Source: Bagarius yarrelli | Lineage: Eukaryota > Chordata > Actinopteri > Siluriformes > Sisoridae | NCBI GenBank assembly: GCA_005784505.1 | Contig: VCAZ01000152.1 | Coordinates: 496,001 to 560,000 of the forward strand | Direction: 5' to 3' | DNA length: 64,000 nt | Shown: positions 1 to 11,059 of the stretch, one piece after another | Position numbering within the stretch: position 1 is the stretch's first letter | How the letters are laid out: every line of letters begins with the position of its first letter | Made by a program: the position numbers and the translations under genes | Notes under the pieces: generated by a model | The model's input: the letters and a program-made list of their open reading frames with translations, nothing else | What the model was told of the DNA's origin: nothing | Database searches by the model: none

Positions 1-125
1 TTGTCTGTGTAATTATATGTTTTTGTGAAGCACCATGGGGTCTTGGAGAAACGATGTTTCATTTCACTGTGTACAACATCTGCTATATATAGTTGAAATG
101 ACAATAAAGCTTCTTAAACTTGACC
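1..125 (+). mobile_element. 3' end of a family X (CR1/L2/Rex-type) LINE
   Basis: This is the 3' untranslated tail of a non-LTR retrotransposon. The stretch with GCACCATGGGGTC, followed by a TGACAATAAAGCTT polyadenylation-like end, recurs at 56147-56238, where it follows the C-terminal coding end of the same LINE family. The coding part lies before the window or is lost. Membership rests on that internal match. Calling the family CR1/L2/Rex-type comes from the protein fragments at 4130-6000. Confidence 0.75.
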
Positions 126-127
126 AT

Positions 128-400
128 GACTGAGGTCTTGCAGTCAAAAAGTCCAGGATTGCCTCAGTTGCAGAAGGAGGTGTTCAGTCCCAGCAGGCTC
201 AAACACTTAAACACTTTGTCACTTTAAATGCTGTTTGTACAAAAAATCTTGCTTGTTTTTTTTCACATTTCTTATTTGCACATTTTTATCATAATCTGGT
301 CGGCGCTGTTAAATGTAATGTTCTGTACATTGTTCGAGATGATACTGGGTCACTTTCTGATTATGTTGCTATGGCAGTGCCTCTCGACAACCTTCTACGT
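128..400. mobile_element. Scrambled family X LINE fragments
   Basis: Bases 128-200 match, in the same orientation, the minus-strand reverse-transcriptase fragment near 4960-5010 (both contain GGAGGTGTTCAGTCCCAGCAGG), so this piece is antisense. Bases 200-400 instead resemble the plus-strand 3' untranslated region at about 55860-55990 (AAATCTTGC, TTTGCACATTTTTAT, TGTTCTGTACA). Two oppositely oriented pieces of one LINE family therefore sit side by side, suggesting rearrangement or 5' inversion during insertion. No open frame of note. Confidence 0.55.
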
Positions 401-1010
401 AACAGTCCTGAACGCGCTCCCAGCGTATCGGTGTGGGCTTCATGTGAAGTTTCCGAGCCTATGCAATTTGGATTCACAAAGCTGTCAACTTCTAGCAAGC
501 CTGTGCTTCTACTGTGGGGGATCTAATCACTTTAGCGCATCCTGCCCTAAGAAAACTACCCAGTCAACACCTAAAGTGTGTCAGCCAAGTATGCTCTATC
601 ATGTGTTTTTTTTGTTCCTCATACCTGTACATTGACTCCGCTGCCCATCTGTTCCCAGCACTAGTAGATTCCGGGGCAGCCCTTAACTCAATCGACAGTC
701 AAGTGGTGTCACACTTAAAGATCCCACCAGTGCTATGCATTCTCATCCATCAATGGGCAACCTATAGGCTCTGGTATTACCCTCCGCACAGTTCCCATCA
801 AGCTCCAACTGGGAGCTATCCCTATGGAGACCATTTCTCTTCATGTCATTTCATTACCCAAGAACCCTGTCATCTTGGGGTTTCCATGGCTCAAGACCCA
901 TAACCCAACAATATCATGGACCGATAAAGACATTACTCAATGGTCAGCATATTGTAATGAACACTGTCTCTTAGGTACGCACCACGCCTTGTCTCACCCT
1001 GCCTCTCAAA
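395..1010 (+). pseudogene. Ty3/Gypsy gag-protease fragment, broken by frameshifts
   Basis: This is a remnant of an LTR-retrotransposon polyprotein. A complete CCHC zinc knuckle (C-x2-C-x4-H-x4-C) is encoded at 504-545, the nucleic-acid-binding part of Gag. About 40 codons later, in another frame, an aspartic-protease active site of the D-S-G-A type lies at about 667-678. A third frame (824-1010) continues with a segment ending in a GFPWL...NP motif, typical of the end of Gypsy protease domains. The order knuckle, protease, linker is the Ty3/Gypsy order, but three frames are needed, so it is dead. No reverse transcriptase follows. Family assignment is from recalled motif patterns. Confidence 0.75.
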
Positions 1011-1429
1011 TTGATATTTTTAAAGTAAGAGTCCCGAACCAAGCACCAGCAGCAAGGAACCAAAACTCCATCGGTGAAATAATGGAGAAAAAACCCTGGG
1101 GAGAAACCATGCTCAGTCTGGGAATTGGCTCTCTTCTGACAAGATAAAACAGTAGGTTACCATACTGCAGCAATGTTTCCATGGTCTTGTCCAGATGCCC
1201 GTCTAGAAGACAACATACCACTGAGCAACTGCCTTATTGTCTCCAAGTGATTGCAAGCGACGATGAGCTTGGAATAACAGAGAACAGGCATATGGTAGTG
1301 TTGATGCCATTCAAATTATTTTATCAAAAAATATTGTAGGTGTTCCCGGTTCCGGTCAACCTGATTATTGAAGCCTAACAATTCTGTAACAGACTGAAGA
1401 AACAATGTGTGTATAATGAATAATGAAAA
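1011..1429. other. No recognisable feature
   Basis: This stretch between the Gypsy fragment and the L2-like LINE has only short reading frames. I see no RNA gene or repeat that recurs elsewhere in the window. It could be decayed Gypsy DNA. Confidence 0.4.
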
Positions 1430-4020
1430 TGTGTGTATTATGTGTAGGCCAGGTTAAAGAGATGCGTCTTTAATCTAGTTTTAAACTGGCAAAGTGTGTT
1501 AAACTGGCAAAGCCTCTCCGAACAGTGCAGGGTCAATTATTGCAAAGTTTGGGCGCTAAATATGTATTATCAGATTGCCAGTCTTGAGAGCGCAGCGGAC
1601 GTGGAGGACTATAATAGCATAAGGGCTCACTTAGGTACTGTGGTGTTAAACCATTTAGGGCTTTATAAGTTATTAACAGGATTTTAAAATCTATTCAATA
1701 TTTAATTTGGAGCCAGTGCAGCATTGACAGAACCAGGCTAATATGGAGCTTGTTTTTTAGGCGTGCAGAACAACCACCCAGTAAAGGTCATGAACGCATT
1801 AACCTAAAATTTATGCATTTGACCTCGAGAGCATACGTCGTAATTTAGATATATTTTGAAGATGATAAAATGCATTTTTACAAATGCTGGAAATGTGGCT
1901 CTCAAAGGGATGATTGCTGTTAAAAAGCACACCCAAGTTCCTAACTAACGATAAAGGGTTGACAGAGCAGCCATCAAGTGTTGGACAGTGATCTAGATTA
2001 TTTTAGGCAGAGGCTTCATGTCCAATAACTAACACCTCTGTTTTTTTAGGATTCAGCAATAAGAAATTATTTGTCATCCGTTTTTTATATAAACTATGCA
2101 TTCAGTTAGTTGGTAAGTTTTGCCGGGCGGCGAAGAAATATATAATTGAGTGTCATCAGCATAGCAGTGAAAACTAACAGCATGTTTCCTAATAATATCT
2201 TCCAAGGGTAACATGTAAAGTGTAAAAAGTAACGGTTCTAGAACTAAGCCTTGTGGTACCTTATACTTTACTTGTGAGCGATATGATACTTCTTCATTCA
2301 CTGTTACAAATTGTTGTTGGTCAGATAAGTATGATTTAATACATGCTAACGCACTTCCGCTGATGCCAAAAAAATGTTTTCTAATCTATTTAAAAGAACG
2401 TTGTGGTCGACAGTGTCAAATGAAGCACTGAGGTCCAATAGCACTAACAGGGAGAGACAACCATTATCAGCTGATAGCAGCAGGTCATTTGTAACCCTAA
2501 TCAGTCTTGGTACTATGATAGGATCTAAATCCTGACTGGAAATCCTCACAGATATCATTGTTCTCTAAGAAAAATCTTAGACAGAACAGGGAGGTTTGAG
2601 ATCGGTCTGTAATTAACTAAATCATTGGGATTAAGTTGTGTTTTTTAATGAGTGGCTTAATAACAGCCAGTTCAAATGTTTTGGGGACAATGACAATGAT
2701 GAATTAATTATATTTAGAAGCGGACCTATGACTTCAAGAATTACCTCTTTTCGGAGCTTAGACAGAATAGGGTCTAACATTCATGTTGTTGGTTTAGATG
2801 ATTTGTTGAGTTTATAAAGTTCTTCCTCTCCTATAGTAATAAATTGTTCCTCAGGGGATCTATACCGCACTATCTGATGTGATACTGCAGCTGTTTGCTG
2901 CATGTTCACAATTTTATCTCTAATAGTATCAATCCTGGAATTAAAGAAATTCATAAATTCATTACTGCTGTGCTGTTGGGAAATGTCAACACACAACAAA
3001 TTTTAGTTAATTTAGCCACTGTATTGAATAAATACCTGGAGTTGTGTTCTTTTCTAGAATTTGCATGGTGCACATCTTGCATGGAATTCTTTTGTATTCC
3101 ATGCAATACGAAATACCTAGTTTAGTTTTCCTTTAGCTGTGCTCCATTTTTCACGCTGCTCTCTTTAATACAAGTGTGTGCTCGTTATACCACGGTGACA
3201 AACCGTTTTCCCTAATAATTTTTAAGCGTAAAGAAGCAACTGTATTTAAAGTATTAAAAAAGACAGTTTCCATATTTTCTATTACATCATCAAGTTTTTC
3301 TAAAGGGTTCTAACATACTTGTAACAAGTTTCAGAGTTTACACAAGACTAGAAAATGATCTGAAATATCATCACTTTGTTGCAAAATTTCAATATCATTA
3401 GCATCAATTCCGTGCGATAGTATTAGATTTAGAGGATTTTTATTATGAGTAGGACCTGAAACATGTTGTCTAACTACAATAGTTGGAGTCGTTGTCTAAC
3501 TCCATTTTCGACATGGATATTAAAATCACCAACAATTAAGACTTTATCCACAGCCTTTTCTAACTCTGTTAGAAAATCACCAAAATCTGTATAGTATAAC
3601 AGTCCTTTTGGGGTGTAGACTCATTTAAAATAGCGTAATCATCTGATTTTAGCCAGGATTCTTTCAAACAGAGCACATCCAAATTATAAGTGGTAATAAT
3701 CTCATTAACAAAAAGCACTTTTGCAGCAAGGGACCCGATATTTAACTTTATCGTTTGTTTTTCTGTGTTGCATAAATTTTTTATTTGTTGAACATCAATT
3801 AAATTGTTTCTATTAAGCTGGTTTGGATGTTTATTGTATTTTCTAGTTTGGGGAACAAACTCTATAGTGTAATATCTTGGTAAAAAAGTCCCTATGTCTC
3901 TAATTAACTGAATTCTTTGCGGCCTGTAAGGTGAGATGGCTAGCAGATGGTTAGTAGCCAGTCTCTCTGCTCCCTGACTTGGTCTCCGGTCTACACAGAG
4001 CTAAAGACTAAGAGTAAATT
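1430..4020 (-). mobile_element. L2-like LINE, minus strand, decayed ORF2
   Basis: This long remnant of a non-LTR retrotransposon is read from right to left. At 3900-3100 the minus strand encodes endonuclease-like fragments. Fragments at 2999-2781 cover the linker before the reverse transcriptase. At 2558-2346 it encodes the RT block with an [18 protein letters not shown] motif, and at 2301-2074 the PQG...LLFTLYMLPL block with a [10 protein letters not shown] catalytic box. Frame changes and stops separate every block. The left part (2070-1430) is the C-terminal and 3' region. Related copies lie at 34262-39570 and 61835-63900. Family assignment (L2/CR1 clade) is from the RT motif style. Confidence 0.85.
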
Positions 4021-6000
4021 GTCTTAGCAACATAAAGTGCATGTTTGCAACCTGGTGCAAACAGTGCACGACAACAGACTATACAGTACAAAAAACAGGA
4101 CGCTGTACTGTGTGTTAAGGTAGTGTTAGTCAGTTCGGTGTGTTAAGCAGCCTGATGGCTTGGGGAAAGAAACTGTTACACATTCGGGTTGTGAGGGCCC
4201 GAATTATACGATACCTTTTTCCGGATGGCAGGAGTGTGTAGAGTGTGTGGGGTCATCCACAATGCTCTTGGCTTCGCGGATGCAGCATGTGGTGTAAATG
4301 TCCGTTTCGGAGGGAAGAGAGACTACGATGATTCGCTCAGCTGTTCTCACTATCCTTTGCAGGGTCTTGCAATCCGAGGTGGTGCAGTTCCCAAACCAGG
4401 CAGTGATGCAGCGTGATGTTTAGGATCCTCTCAATGGTCCCTCTGTAGAACATGGTCAAGATGGGAGGTGGCAGATAGGCTTTCCTCAGCTTTCTCAGGA
4501 AGTAGAGGCACTGCTGGGCTTTTTTGCTGATGAAGCTGGTGTTAAGTGACCAGGTGAGGTTCTCCGCCAGGTGAACACCAAGAAATTTGGTGCTCTCGAA
4601 GATCACTACTGAGGATCCATTAATTTTTAGCAGAAAGTGGTCGCTCTTTGCTATTCTAAAGTCAACAACTATCTCCTTAGTCTTGTCAACGTTTAGAGAC
4701 AGGTTGTTGGCTTTACACTAGGCTTTTAGCTGGTGCACCTTCTCTCTGTATGCTGACTCGTCGTTTTTGCGAATGAGACCCACCACGGTCGTGTCATTGG
4801 CGAACTTGAAAATGTGATTAGAGCTGTGCATTGCTACACAGTCATAAGTCAGCAGTGTGAACAGCAGTGGTCTGAGCACACAGCCCTGCGGGGTTCCAGT
4901 GCTCAGTGTGATGGTGCTGGAGATGTTCCTTCTTATCTGGACTGACTGCGGTCTCTTACTCAGAAAGTCCAGGAACCAGTTGCAGATGGAGGTGTTCAGT
5001 CCCAGCAGGGTCAGCTTCGCGATCAGGTGCTGAGGAATGATTGTGTTAAATGCTAAGCTGAAGTGTATGAACAGCATTCGTGTGTATGTATTCTTATTGT
5101 CCAGGTGTGTAGGGGCCACACCACAATATAGTTGATCACTAATGTTGTGTACTCCTCCAGGTTAACAAAGTCGCCGTTGGTTGCAGCCTCCCTAAACATC
5201 TGCCAGTCAGTGCACTTAAAACAGTCCTGAAGAGCAGAAGTAGCTCCTGTTGGCCACGTTCTCACCTTCTTTTAAACCGATTTAGAGTGTCTGATGAGCG
5301 GTCTGTATGCTGGAATTAGCATAACAGAGATGTGTATCCGAGATGGGGGAAGGGCTCCGCCTCGGTATGCGCCGGAGATGTTTGTGTAAACAAGATCCAG
5401 CGTGTTTTATCCTCTCGTCGCAAACTCCACGTGTTAAAAAATATAGAGAGCACTGTTTTGAGGTTTGCGTGGTTGAAATCTTCGGCAATGATAAACAGTC
5501 CGTCGGGGTGTGCATTCTGCAGATCGTTAATAGCCGCTTACAGTACATAAAGCGCCTCGTTAGCGTTAGCGCTGGGTGGAATGTACACTCCACAATAAAA
5601 ACAGAGTTGAATTCCGATGGTAAATAAAATGGCCTGAGTTCTCGCACAATTTTTACTTTTAATGTAAAAACACACATTTCGGTCATTAGCTCGTCTAGCT
5701 TAATGGCGGCGTCCGGAACTCTGTTGCCGAGCCATGTTTCCGTGAAAACAAAGACACAATAGTTTTAAAATTTACGCCGTGTAGTTCGCTGTAATCAGTT
5801 ATAGTCCAGTTTATTATCCAGGAAGCAAATGTTAGCAAGTAGTATGGATGGGAGTACTGGCCAGCTAGGGCTTGTTTTTAGTCTAGCACGAACACCTGCC
5901 CGCTTTCCGCTCTTCCGCTTCCTCACGCACCATTTCCAGTCCTCTGCATCACCTGATGCCGCCGGCCTGGTCCTCGTAGCAAGCCGAGGTTGCAAAGTTT
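4020..6000 (-). mobile_element. Family X LINE (CR1/L2/Rex-type), minus strand
   Basis: Reading right to left, the element begins with an ORF2 N-terminus at 5995-5795 (a basic KRKSGKRAG stretch, then an endonuclease start). Endonuclease fragments follow at 5686-5282, the endonuclease-RT linker at 5265-5150, and the RT palm at 5119-4718 with PQGC...PLLF and an F-A-N-D-D-like box in which the first catalytic position reads N. The C-terminus is at 4606-4337, and a 3' part at 4230-4130 recurs at 55629-55740. The N-terminal half of the RT is missing at about 5150, so the copy is internally deleted as well as frameshifted. Confidence 0.85.
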
Positions 6001-6159
6001 GTCAAGTACATATTTATGCAGGTGGGTTTTTGCATGATTATTATATTTTAAAAGCGTTTGGTGGTCGTATACATGAACACTTATGCTTTCGGTGTCCACG
6101 TGCCATTTTTGGTCGGGCTAAAAATAGAAATAGCACCATTTTGAATCCAGAGTGGCCAC

Positions 6160-6500
6160 TGCATGCTACTGCCGGGCCCCCATCTTGGGTAAGGGTGGGA
6201 TTCATCTCTTTTTTTTTTATTTTGCAGGCACCATTTAAACAGCTATTAAGTGATGACAATCTGCTATGTATCTCGTCACCACGATAAGCAGGGAGGGAAC
6301 CAGAGCAAATTACCATGTCTGACATCATACTTGCGAATTCACACACCTTTTAAAATTATTTTTGTGATCTCTAACTGGCGAAGTCGAACATCATTAGCGC
6401 TGGCGTAAATAACTTATGTTTGGCATTAGCCAGAACTTTTTGCCAAGATGTCAAAGACTCTGGCTCCCGGTAAACATTGGACTATGGTAGCTCAAGTCTC
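6160..6500 (-). mobile_element. L2-type LINE ORF1, esterase-like fragment
   Basis: The minus strand encodes a fragment resembling the SGNH/GDSL esterase-like domain found in ORF1 of some L2/CR1 LINEs: an ANDVR block near 6400, then ICSGSLPAYRGDEIHSRL-type sequence at 6300-6240. The L2 copy at 39280-39480 has the corresponding region. It adjoins the family X LINE but may be the 5' part of a different element whose coiled-coil N-terminus lies at 8320-8730. It is broken by stops. Confidence 0.6.
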
Positions 6501-6506
6501 TATGTG

Positions 6507-6637
6507 AGCTTTTCCTCTGTGTATAACAGTAAATTATGAATTAAGCATCTTTAATGGTATTGGATACAGAATACGCTATAAAGCGTATGGATTGCTTCTC
6601 GCTTTTCGCTTATGCCCATACCACCTTAAGAACGCCC
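6507..6637 (+). pseudogene. 5S rRNA upstream spacer plus first 30 nt of a 5S gene
   Basis: The segment matches the spacer before other 5S copies in the window (GCTTTTCCTCTGTGTA..., then a TATAAAG-like element and TTTCGCTTA). The 5S sequence starts at 6608 and matches vertebrate 5S for positions 1-30 (ATACCACC...GAACGCCC), then stops abruptly at 6637. The next DNA leads into a Tx1-like LINE. The internal promoter is absent, so it cannot be transcribed as 5S. Confidence 0.8.
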
Positions 6638-6639
6638 TG

Positions 6640-8315
6640 CTGTTTGGCATGGTTTGCTTCAGCAAAATGGAGGACTTACATGTCAACATCCAACAACAAA
6701 AGTAGTACCCTACAAGAAAGCACAGTATCTACAGTAAAGACGCACCAGTGGTCATTTGTCGGAGATTCAGGATGGAAGAGGATATAATAAAAGCATTGGA
6801 AGAAATTATCAAAGTGACAAGTATATTAGTAGTGAGACCAAAAAGAATGAAAGAGTATGAAATTAGATTAGACAGATAGGAAGATGTTAAGAAACTGGAT
6901 GAGGAACTATTTATAAAAGTAAAGATGTGTGCGATCAAGAAGAACGAATTAGGTTTATGGAGGTACAAGAAATAAAGATTTTAGGAGCAGTTATAGCTTA
7001 GGATAAAATGGCATTATTGACAATATGTGGGAAGAGAAGGTGGGAGGAATGGAAAGAAAATAGATTTTTTGAATGAAACAGGCTTTTTAGTCTGAAAGGG
7101 AAAGTTTTAATCATGAACATGCTAATGCTATCTAAAATGTGGTACAGTTTGCATGTGATGCCAGTGGGTTCTTAAGAAAATAAAGTATTTTAAAATATTT
7201 GACAGACAAAAAGCCTCCAAGAATCACATATTTTACACTGATAGGGAAACCAGAAAAAAAAGGGATATGGTTAGTGGACGTACAACAAATAATGAAAAGC
7301 ATGGGGGCAAGAGTGGTGACAAAATCTTTGGATTATACAAACAAAGCAGAGTGGAAGAAATTGATGGGTTTTTATTTAAATTAATGTGGGAATTTTAATC
7401 TAGGGGAGACATTTTATGGATGAAGCTAAAGAATTAGATAATAGAGGGGAGTACCAAACTAATAAAGTACCAAACGCTTGGAGGTTTTTTTAAACAGATG
7501 TGTAACATGATCCAGAGGGAAGAAAAATGATTTTAAATCAACCTCTGTTTTTAAATGGAAAAATAAGAATACAAGAGCAGGGCATCTATTTTGAAAAGTG
7601 GCTGCAGGTGGGGCTTGTAAAGGAGAGGGATTTTTTATGGTATTTAAAGAGGGGTTTTTTGCCACTTCAAATGATTATAGATGTGATGGAGGAAGAGAAG
7701 GAGGACTTTGGTTTAACAGTTTTAAAAAGACAATATGAAGAAGTTAAAAAAGCAATCCCAGGACAATGGCTGGAGGCCGTAAGGCAGTAAGGAAAGGGAA
7801 ACTTAAAAATGTTGGTTAATTTTAACTTGAGGACTGTTGAAATGTTTTATTGGTTTATTTAGAAATAGGACAGAACATTTTAAAGAAATAAAAGATTAAG
7901 ACATTTAGAAGAACAGGGTATGGAAATGGCTAGATGTAGATTTTAGAATGCTTACATTATTTTATTAGACAATGTGATTTTTACAAAAATGAGATTGTGT
8001 GCTATGCTGAAAGAGACAAATGCCCAATGCAAAGTCTGTAAAAAAAGAAGATAAAAAGATAAAAAGAATTGAAGGAAATAATTAAAGATCTAAGAAATAA
8101 CGATGAGGACTGGAAAAGGTTTTTTTATGTTGGGAATAGTGGAAAACAAAGCAAATAAAAGGCTTCTTAATTTAGTCCTATTTGTGGCAAAATATTAAAA
8201 AGAAGGATACTTTTTAAACAGATGATTGAAGATTATGTCAGTGTTGTACAGTTATTTTAAATTAGAAAACAAACTGGTAAAATTTTATAAAATTTTTACA
8301 GAGGAAGTAATATGT
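6640..8315 (+). mobile_element. Tx1-like LINE, internally deleted
   Basis: Bases 6770-6990 encode an acidic, lysine-rich ORF1-like N-terminus. From about 7040 the frames correspond to the C-terminal half of ORF2, including 7199-7384 (KKPPRITYFTLIGKPEKKG) and 7527-7790. The ORF2 part at 27579-28163 is the equivalent region of another copy. A cysteine pair near 8025 (C-K-V-C) fits the C-terminal zinc-binding region of L1/Tx1 ORF2 proteins. Endonuclease and RT are missing. The copy begins just after a truncated 5S gene and ends next to an L2 ORF1 fragment, as if inserted into older DNA. Clade assignment is from remembered motif style, supported by the better RT at 31660-31860. Confidence 0.75.
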
Positions 8316-8319
8316 CTTT

Positions 8320-8730
8320 TTTCCCGTCGGCTCAGACGTGTGGGAACGATGGAGTCTCCGATGATCACTGCAGCTGGGACTGTTTCACATGTAGTTCATG
8401 GATCTGTTGTTCTATAGTCTGAAGCTCCACAAAGTGTCACTCAAATGAATCCTCACCTTCACATAGAGGCAGACACACAACTGACATCGTGAATTTTTAG
8501 AGTAAGTACGGCAGAGAACTTCTGTGAAATGTGTGAACAGTGCTAGCAGTAGCTGGGCTATCAGGTTTGCAAATGCTAATAGGCTAGACGGGGCAAGCGG
8601 GCTAACAAATGCTAATGGGGTAATCAAGAAAAATAAAAAACTAAAATGCAATTCGAGTAGGTATCGAAGGATAATATCCACAAAATGATCACCCTTTGTA
8701 AAAAAAAGTGAAAGAAGGGTATAAAGCATA
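8320..8730 (-). mobile_element. L2-type LINE ORF1 N-terminus and 5' region
   Basis: The minus strand encodes a heptad-like stretch (QTIEQQIHELHVKQSQLQ, about 8425-8370), like the coiled coil at the start of L2 ORF1. It is preceded on that strand by a leader with repeated GCTAGC/GCTAATAG-type words (8630-8500). With the esterase-like fragment at 6160-6500 in the same orientation, it may be the 5' part of one L2 element split by the Tx1-like insertion at 6640-8315. That link is inference. Confidence 0.5.
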
Positions 8731-9065
8731 GAAAACTAAGAAAAATGAGTAGTTTCTATATTCGCTATGCAGAACTTGGGAAAACCGACCTTAAGCCGAC
8801 CTCACTCTCCAATCCATATGGAAGAAGTGAATGGAAAAAATAGAAGTGAATGGTTATGTGGCTTTTGTAGTTCTAACGGCATTTGTATTATTCATTTGAA
8901 TTGTTGACAAAATATTTGCCTTATGGCAAAGTGTTTGCATCATGCCAGAGTATTTGATTTTTAAAAAATTACCCTATATGTATGAACTTGGAATAAAGCA
9001 AACAAGCTCAGATGCATTGCGCGTTGTAGTGAAATAAAGCCAAGTAATATATATTAAAATGCTCA
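8731..9065. other. No recognisable feature
   Basis: AT-rich sequence with no reading frame of note. The last bases approach the 5S spacer starting at about 9070. Confidence 0.4.
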
Positions 9066-9069
9066 AGAG

Positions 9070-9450
9070 GTGTTTTTAAAAATGTGTTGATGCAGGTGGT
9101 GACACAAATATATGTTTTAAGAAGTAGAAGCTTTTCCTTTGTGTACAACAGAAACTTATGAATGAAGTGTCTTTCAATTGTGTCGGCTACAGCATAAGTT
9201 ATAAAGAGGCTGTATTGCTGCTCTTCTTTCGCTTATAGCCATACCACTTTGACTACGCCCGATCTCGGCAGCTAGGCAGGTTGGGGCCTGGTTAGTACTT
9301 TGATGGGAGACCACCTGGGAATACCAGATGCTTTAAACTTTTTCCTCGTACACCTTTAAATTTTCTTCTGCATGTTTTCTAATGAAAAATCCCAGTCGAC
9401 TTTTATTCATTTATTAGTATAAAAACAGGTGTAATGTAACAAAGGGTAAA
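9070..9450 (+). pseudogene. 5S rRNA pseudogene (9231-9340) with flanking spacer
   Basis: Spacer at 9070-9230 matches that of the other class I copies (GATGCAGGTGGTGACACAAATAT; AAGCTTTTCCTTTGTGTACAACAG; TTATAAAGAGGCTGTA). The 5S copy starts with GCTTATAGCC at 9231, includes GGGCCTGGTTAGTACTT and GATGGGAGACC, and ends at 9340 followed by a T run. It is about 110 nt because one of the two near-identical GATCTCG words at positions 31-50 is lost, and it has several substitutions. Downstream spacer continues to about 9450. Probably a pseudogene, though the later promoter boxes are fairly well kept. Confidence 0.85.
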
Positions 9451-9549
9451 CTAACTCTGATCGCCCAACATGCGATTCATGCTGAAAAGTTGCTGAGAGG
9501 AGAAAAGAGTGGCCGTGCGACAGAGCAAAATACTGCTGCTCACATGGCC

Positions 9550-10170
9550 CACTTAATTGTCACACCCAGGGTAGAGAAAAGGCTCTCCATACTCTGTATA
9601 TAATCTGGGGTCCTCTATCCGAGACCATCTCCTCTGGTAGCTCAAAATTTAAATAGAGATGTTGGACCAGGGCAGTTTCTGCAGGCCTTAGAGAATTTGT
9701 CCACGGCCACCAGGATAGAGGCCTTGCCATCTGAGGGGGAAAGATTTGTGATGTAGTCGAACCTGATGTGTGACAGGGGACAGTGAGGAATGGGAAAAGG
9801 GATTAGCTTGCCTGCGGGTAGGTGATGAGGCGACTTGGTCCTGGCACACTCCTGACATTCTCTCATGTACTTTTTGATATCCTGAGCCATCCCGGGCCAC
9901 CAGAAGCGTTCTTGGAGCAGTGATAGATTTTGATGGATTCCTGGATGACCAGTGCCTGCGGAGGTATGTGATGACTGGTAGGTTTAACTCTTTTGGACTG
10001 AAGTACATAGACACGACTGGGTGGACATACCGATAGGCTCAGATCTGCGTGTGTAGCCAATGCAATTTCTTCCTTCTGGTTCCAATGGATGGAGGCCACC
10101 AGCAAACTGAAGGGGATTATGGGTTCTGGTTCTCGTAGTAGCCAAAAGGCACCAATAGGCAATAGGCCAC
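9550..10170 (-). pseudogene. Ty3/Gypsy integrase fragment
   Basis: The minus strand encodes the integrase of a Ty3/Gypsy retrotransposon in broken frames. The zinc-binding region and core start (DIKKYMRECQECARTKS, then [12 protein letters not shown]) lie at 9890-9780. The next block ([26 protein letters not shown]) covers 9780-9700, and its first core aspartate is visible. A further block with the MVSDRGPQI motif, holding the second catalytic aspartate, lies near 9640-9600 in another frame. Upstream frames at 10010-9900 carry the H-x3-H region. No RT or LTR is attached. Confidence 0.85.
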
Positions 10171-10785
10171 CCCCGATCCTTGAAGCCTACAAGACCAGGG
10201 GCCTACCCTGCCCCCTGGGAGTGAATGCTCACTCCACCAGGTGGGTTGCCACCACATCAGCCCTGGCGATTGGGGCTTTATTAGAGGACATATGTAGAGC
10301 TGCAGGTTGGGCGGTGCGGTGCCCTAGATTCTGGGGATGGGTAGGGTGTAGTGCTTGCCACCAGTGCCCCCCCCTCTGAGGTAGGATTGCGCCACTTGGG
10401 TCCTGTATGGGTCTGTTTCTGACGCAGGACTGCCTCTTATCCTTCCATCAAGCTGCCCCCCTAGCCAGTCCAGCGGAGGGACTAGCCGGGGGAGACCAGA
10501 GGTAGGTAGTTCTTCCTGGAACCCTAGCTAGGTTAGTCCACATGTAATGGCTCCTTTGTCAGCCCCATGTGTGTTTTTCCACTAAGGTAAGTGTTCGCAG
10601 CACAGTGTTCCCCTCTCCCTGGAAGTTTTCTAGGTCTTGAGTCCCTGGCTCTGGTTGTCTCCCCCTGGTGTGCAGCCCAGCCCGAGGACTTTCCTAAGTA
10701 GTGCTGCCTTGTGTCAGTCCTTGGGTGACTCTTCACATATTACCCCCCAGCTGGCGGGATGTGATCTCCGTAGGGCCCCTACGGA
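10171..10785. other. GC-richer stretch without a recognised gene
   Basis: This segment is clearly more GC-rich than its surroundings and has several short open frames on both strands, none of which I recognise. It lies between the Gypsy integrase and an LTR-like sequence, so it may be further LTR-element DNA. Confidence 0.35.
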
Positions 10786-10789
10786 GCTG

Positions 10790-11045
10790 GGCTGCTCCTG
10801 GGGAGTCGTCATTCGGCTTCTCAGGACAGAATGATGAGCAGTATCGCTGCCGGCTTATTTATCCAAGGAGTACGGGGCGTTACCGGCTATGCAAATTCTG
10901 CTCATCCAATTTCATTGGCCTTTTCAAATTAGATCAAAGGTATTTGGGCTCCCAAAACGTGACTCCTAGTGTCGTCACTCGACACAACGTCTCTGTTCCC
11001 TCCATCAGGGAATGAGGGTTACCATACGTAACCGAGACGTTTTCT
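10790..11045 (+). repeat. LTR-like fish repeat end
   Basis: The segment resembles the end of a common fish LTR-type repeat: ACGTCTCTGTTCCCTCCATC followed by GGGAATGAGGGTTACCATACGTAACCGAGACGTT. ACGTCTC near 10988 and GAGACGT at 11034-11040 form an inverted pair, so a hairpin is possible. The start is not defined. It lies just before the gag-only LTR element and could belong to the Gypsy material on its left. Class assignment is uncertain. Confidence 0.4.
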
Positions 11046-11059
11046 GTCTAGGCTAAGCT

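Noticed and set aside
9231..9340. 5S copies as members of a 5S-derived SINE (SINE3-like)
   Set aside because: A SINE would have a fixed body and LINE-like tail after the 5S head. Here the flanks are a common spacer on both sides, and at 33266-34047 the same spacer joins two 5S copies, so rDNA units fit better.
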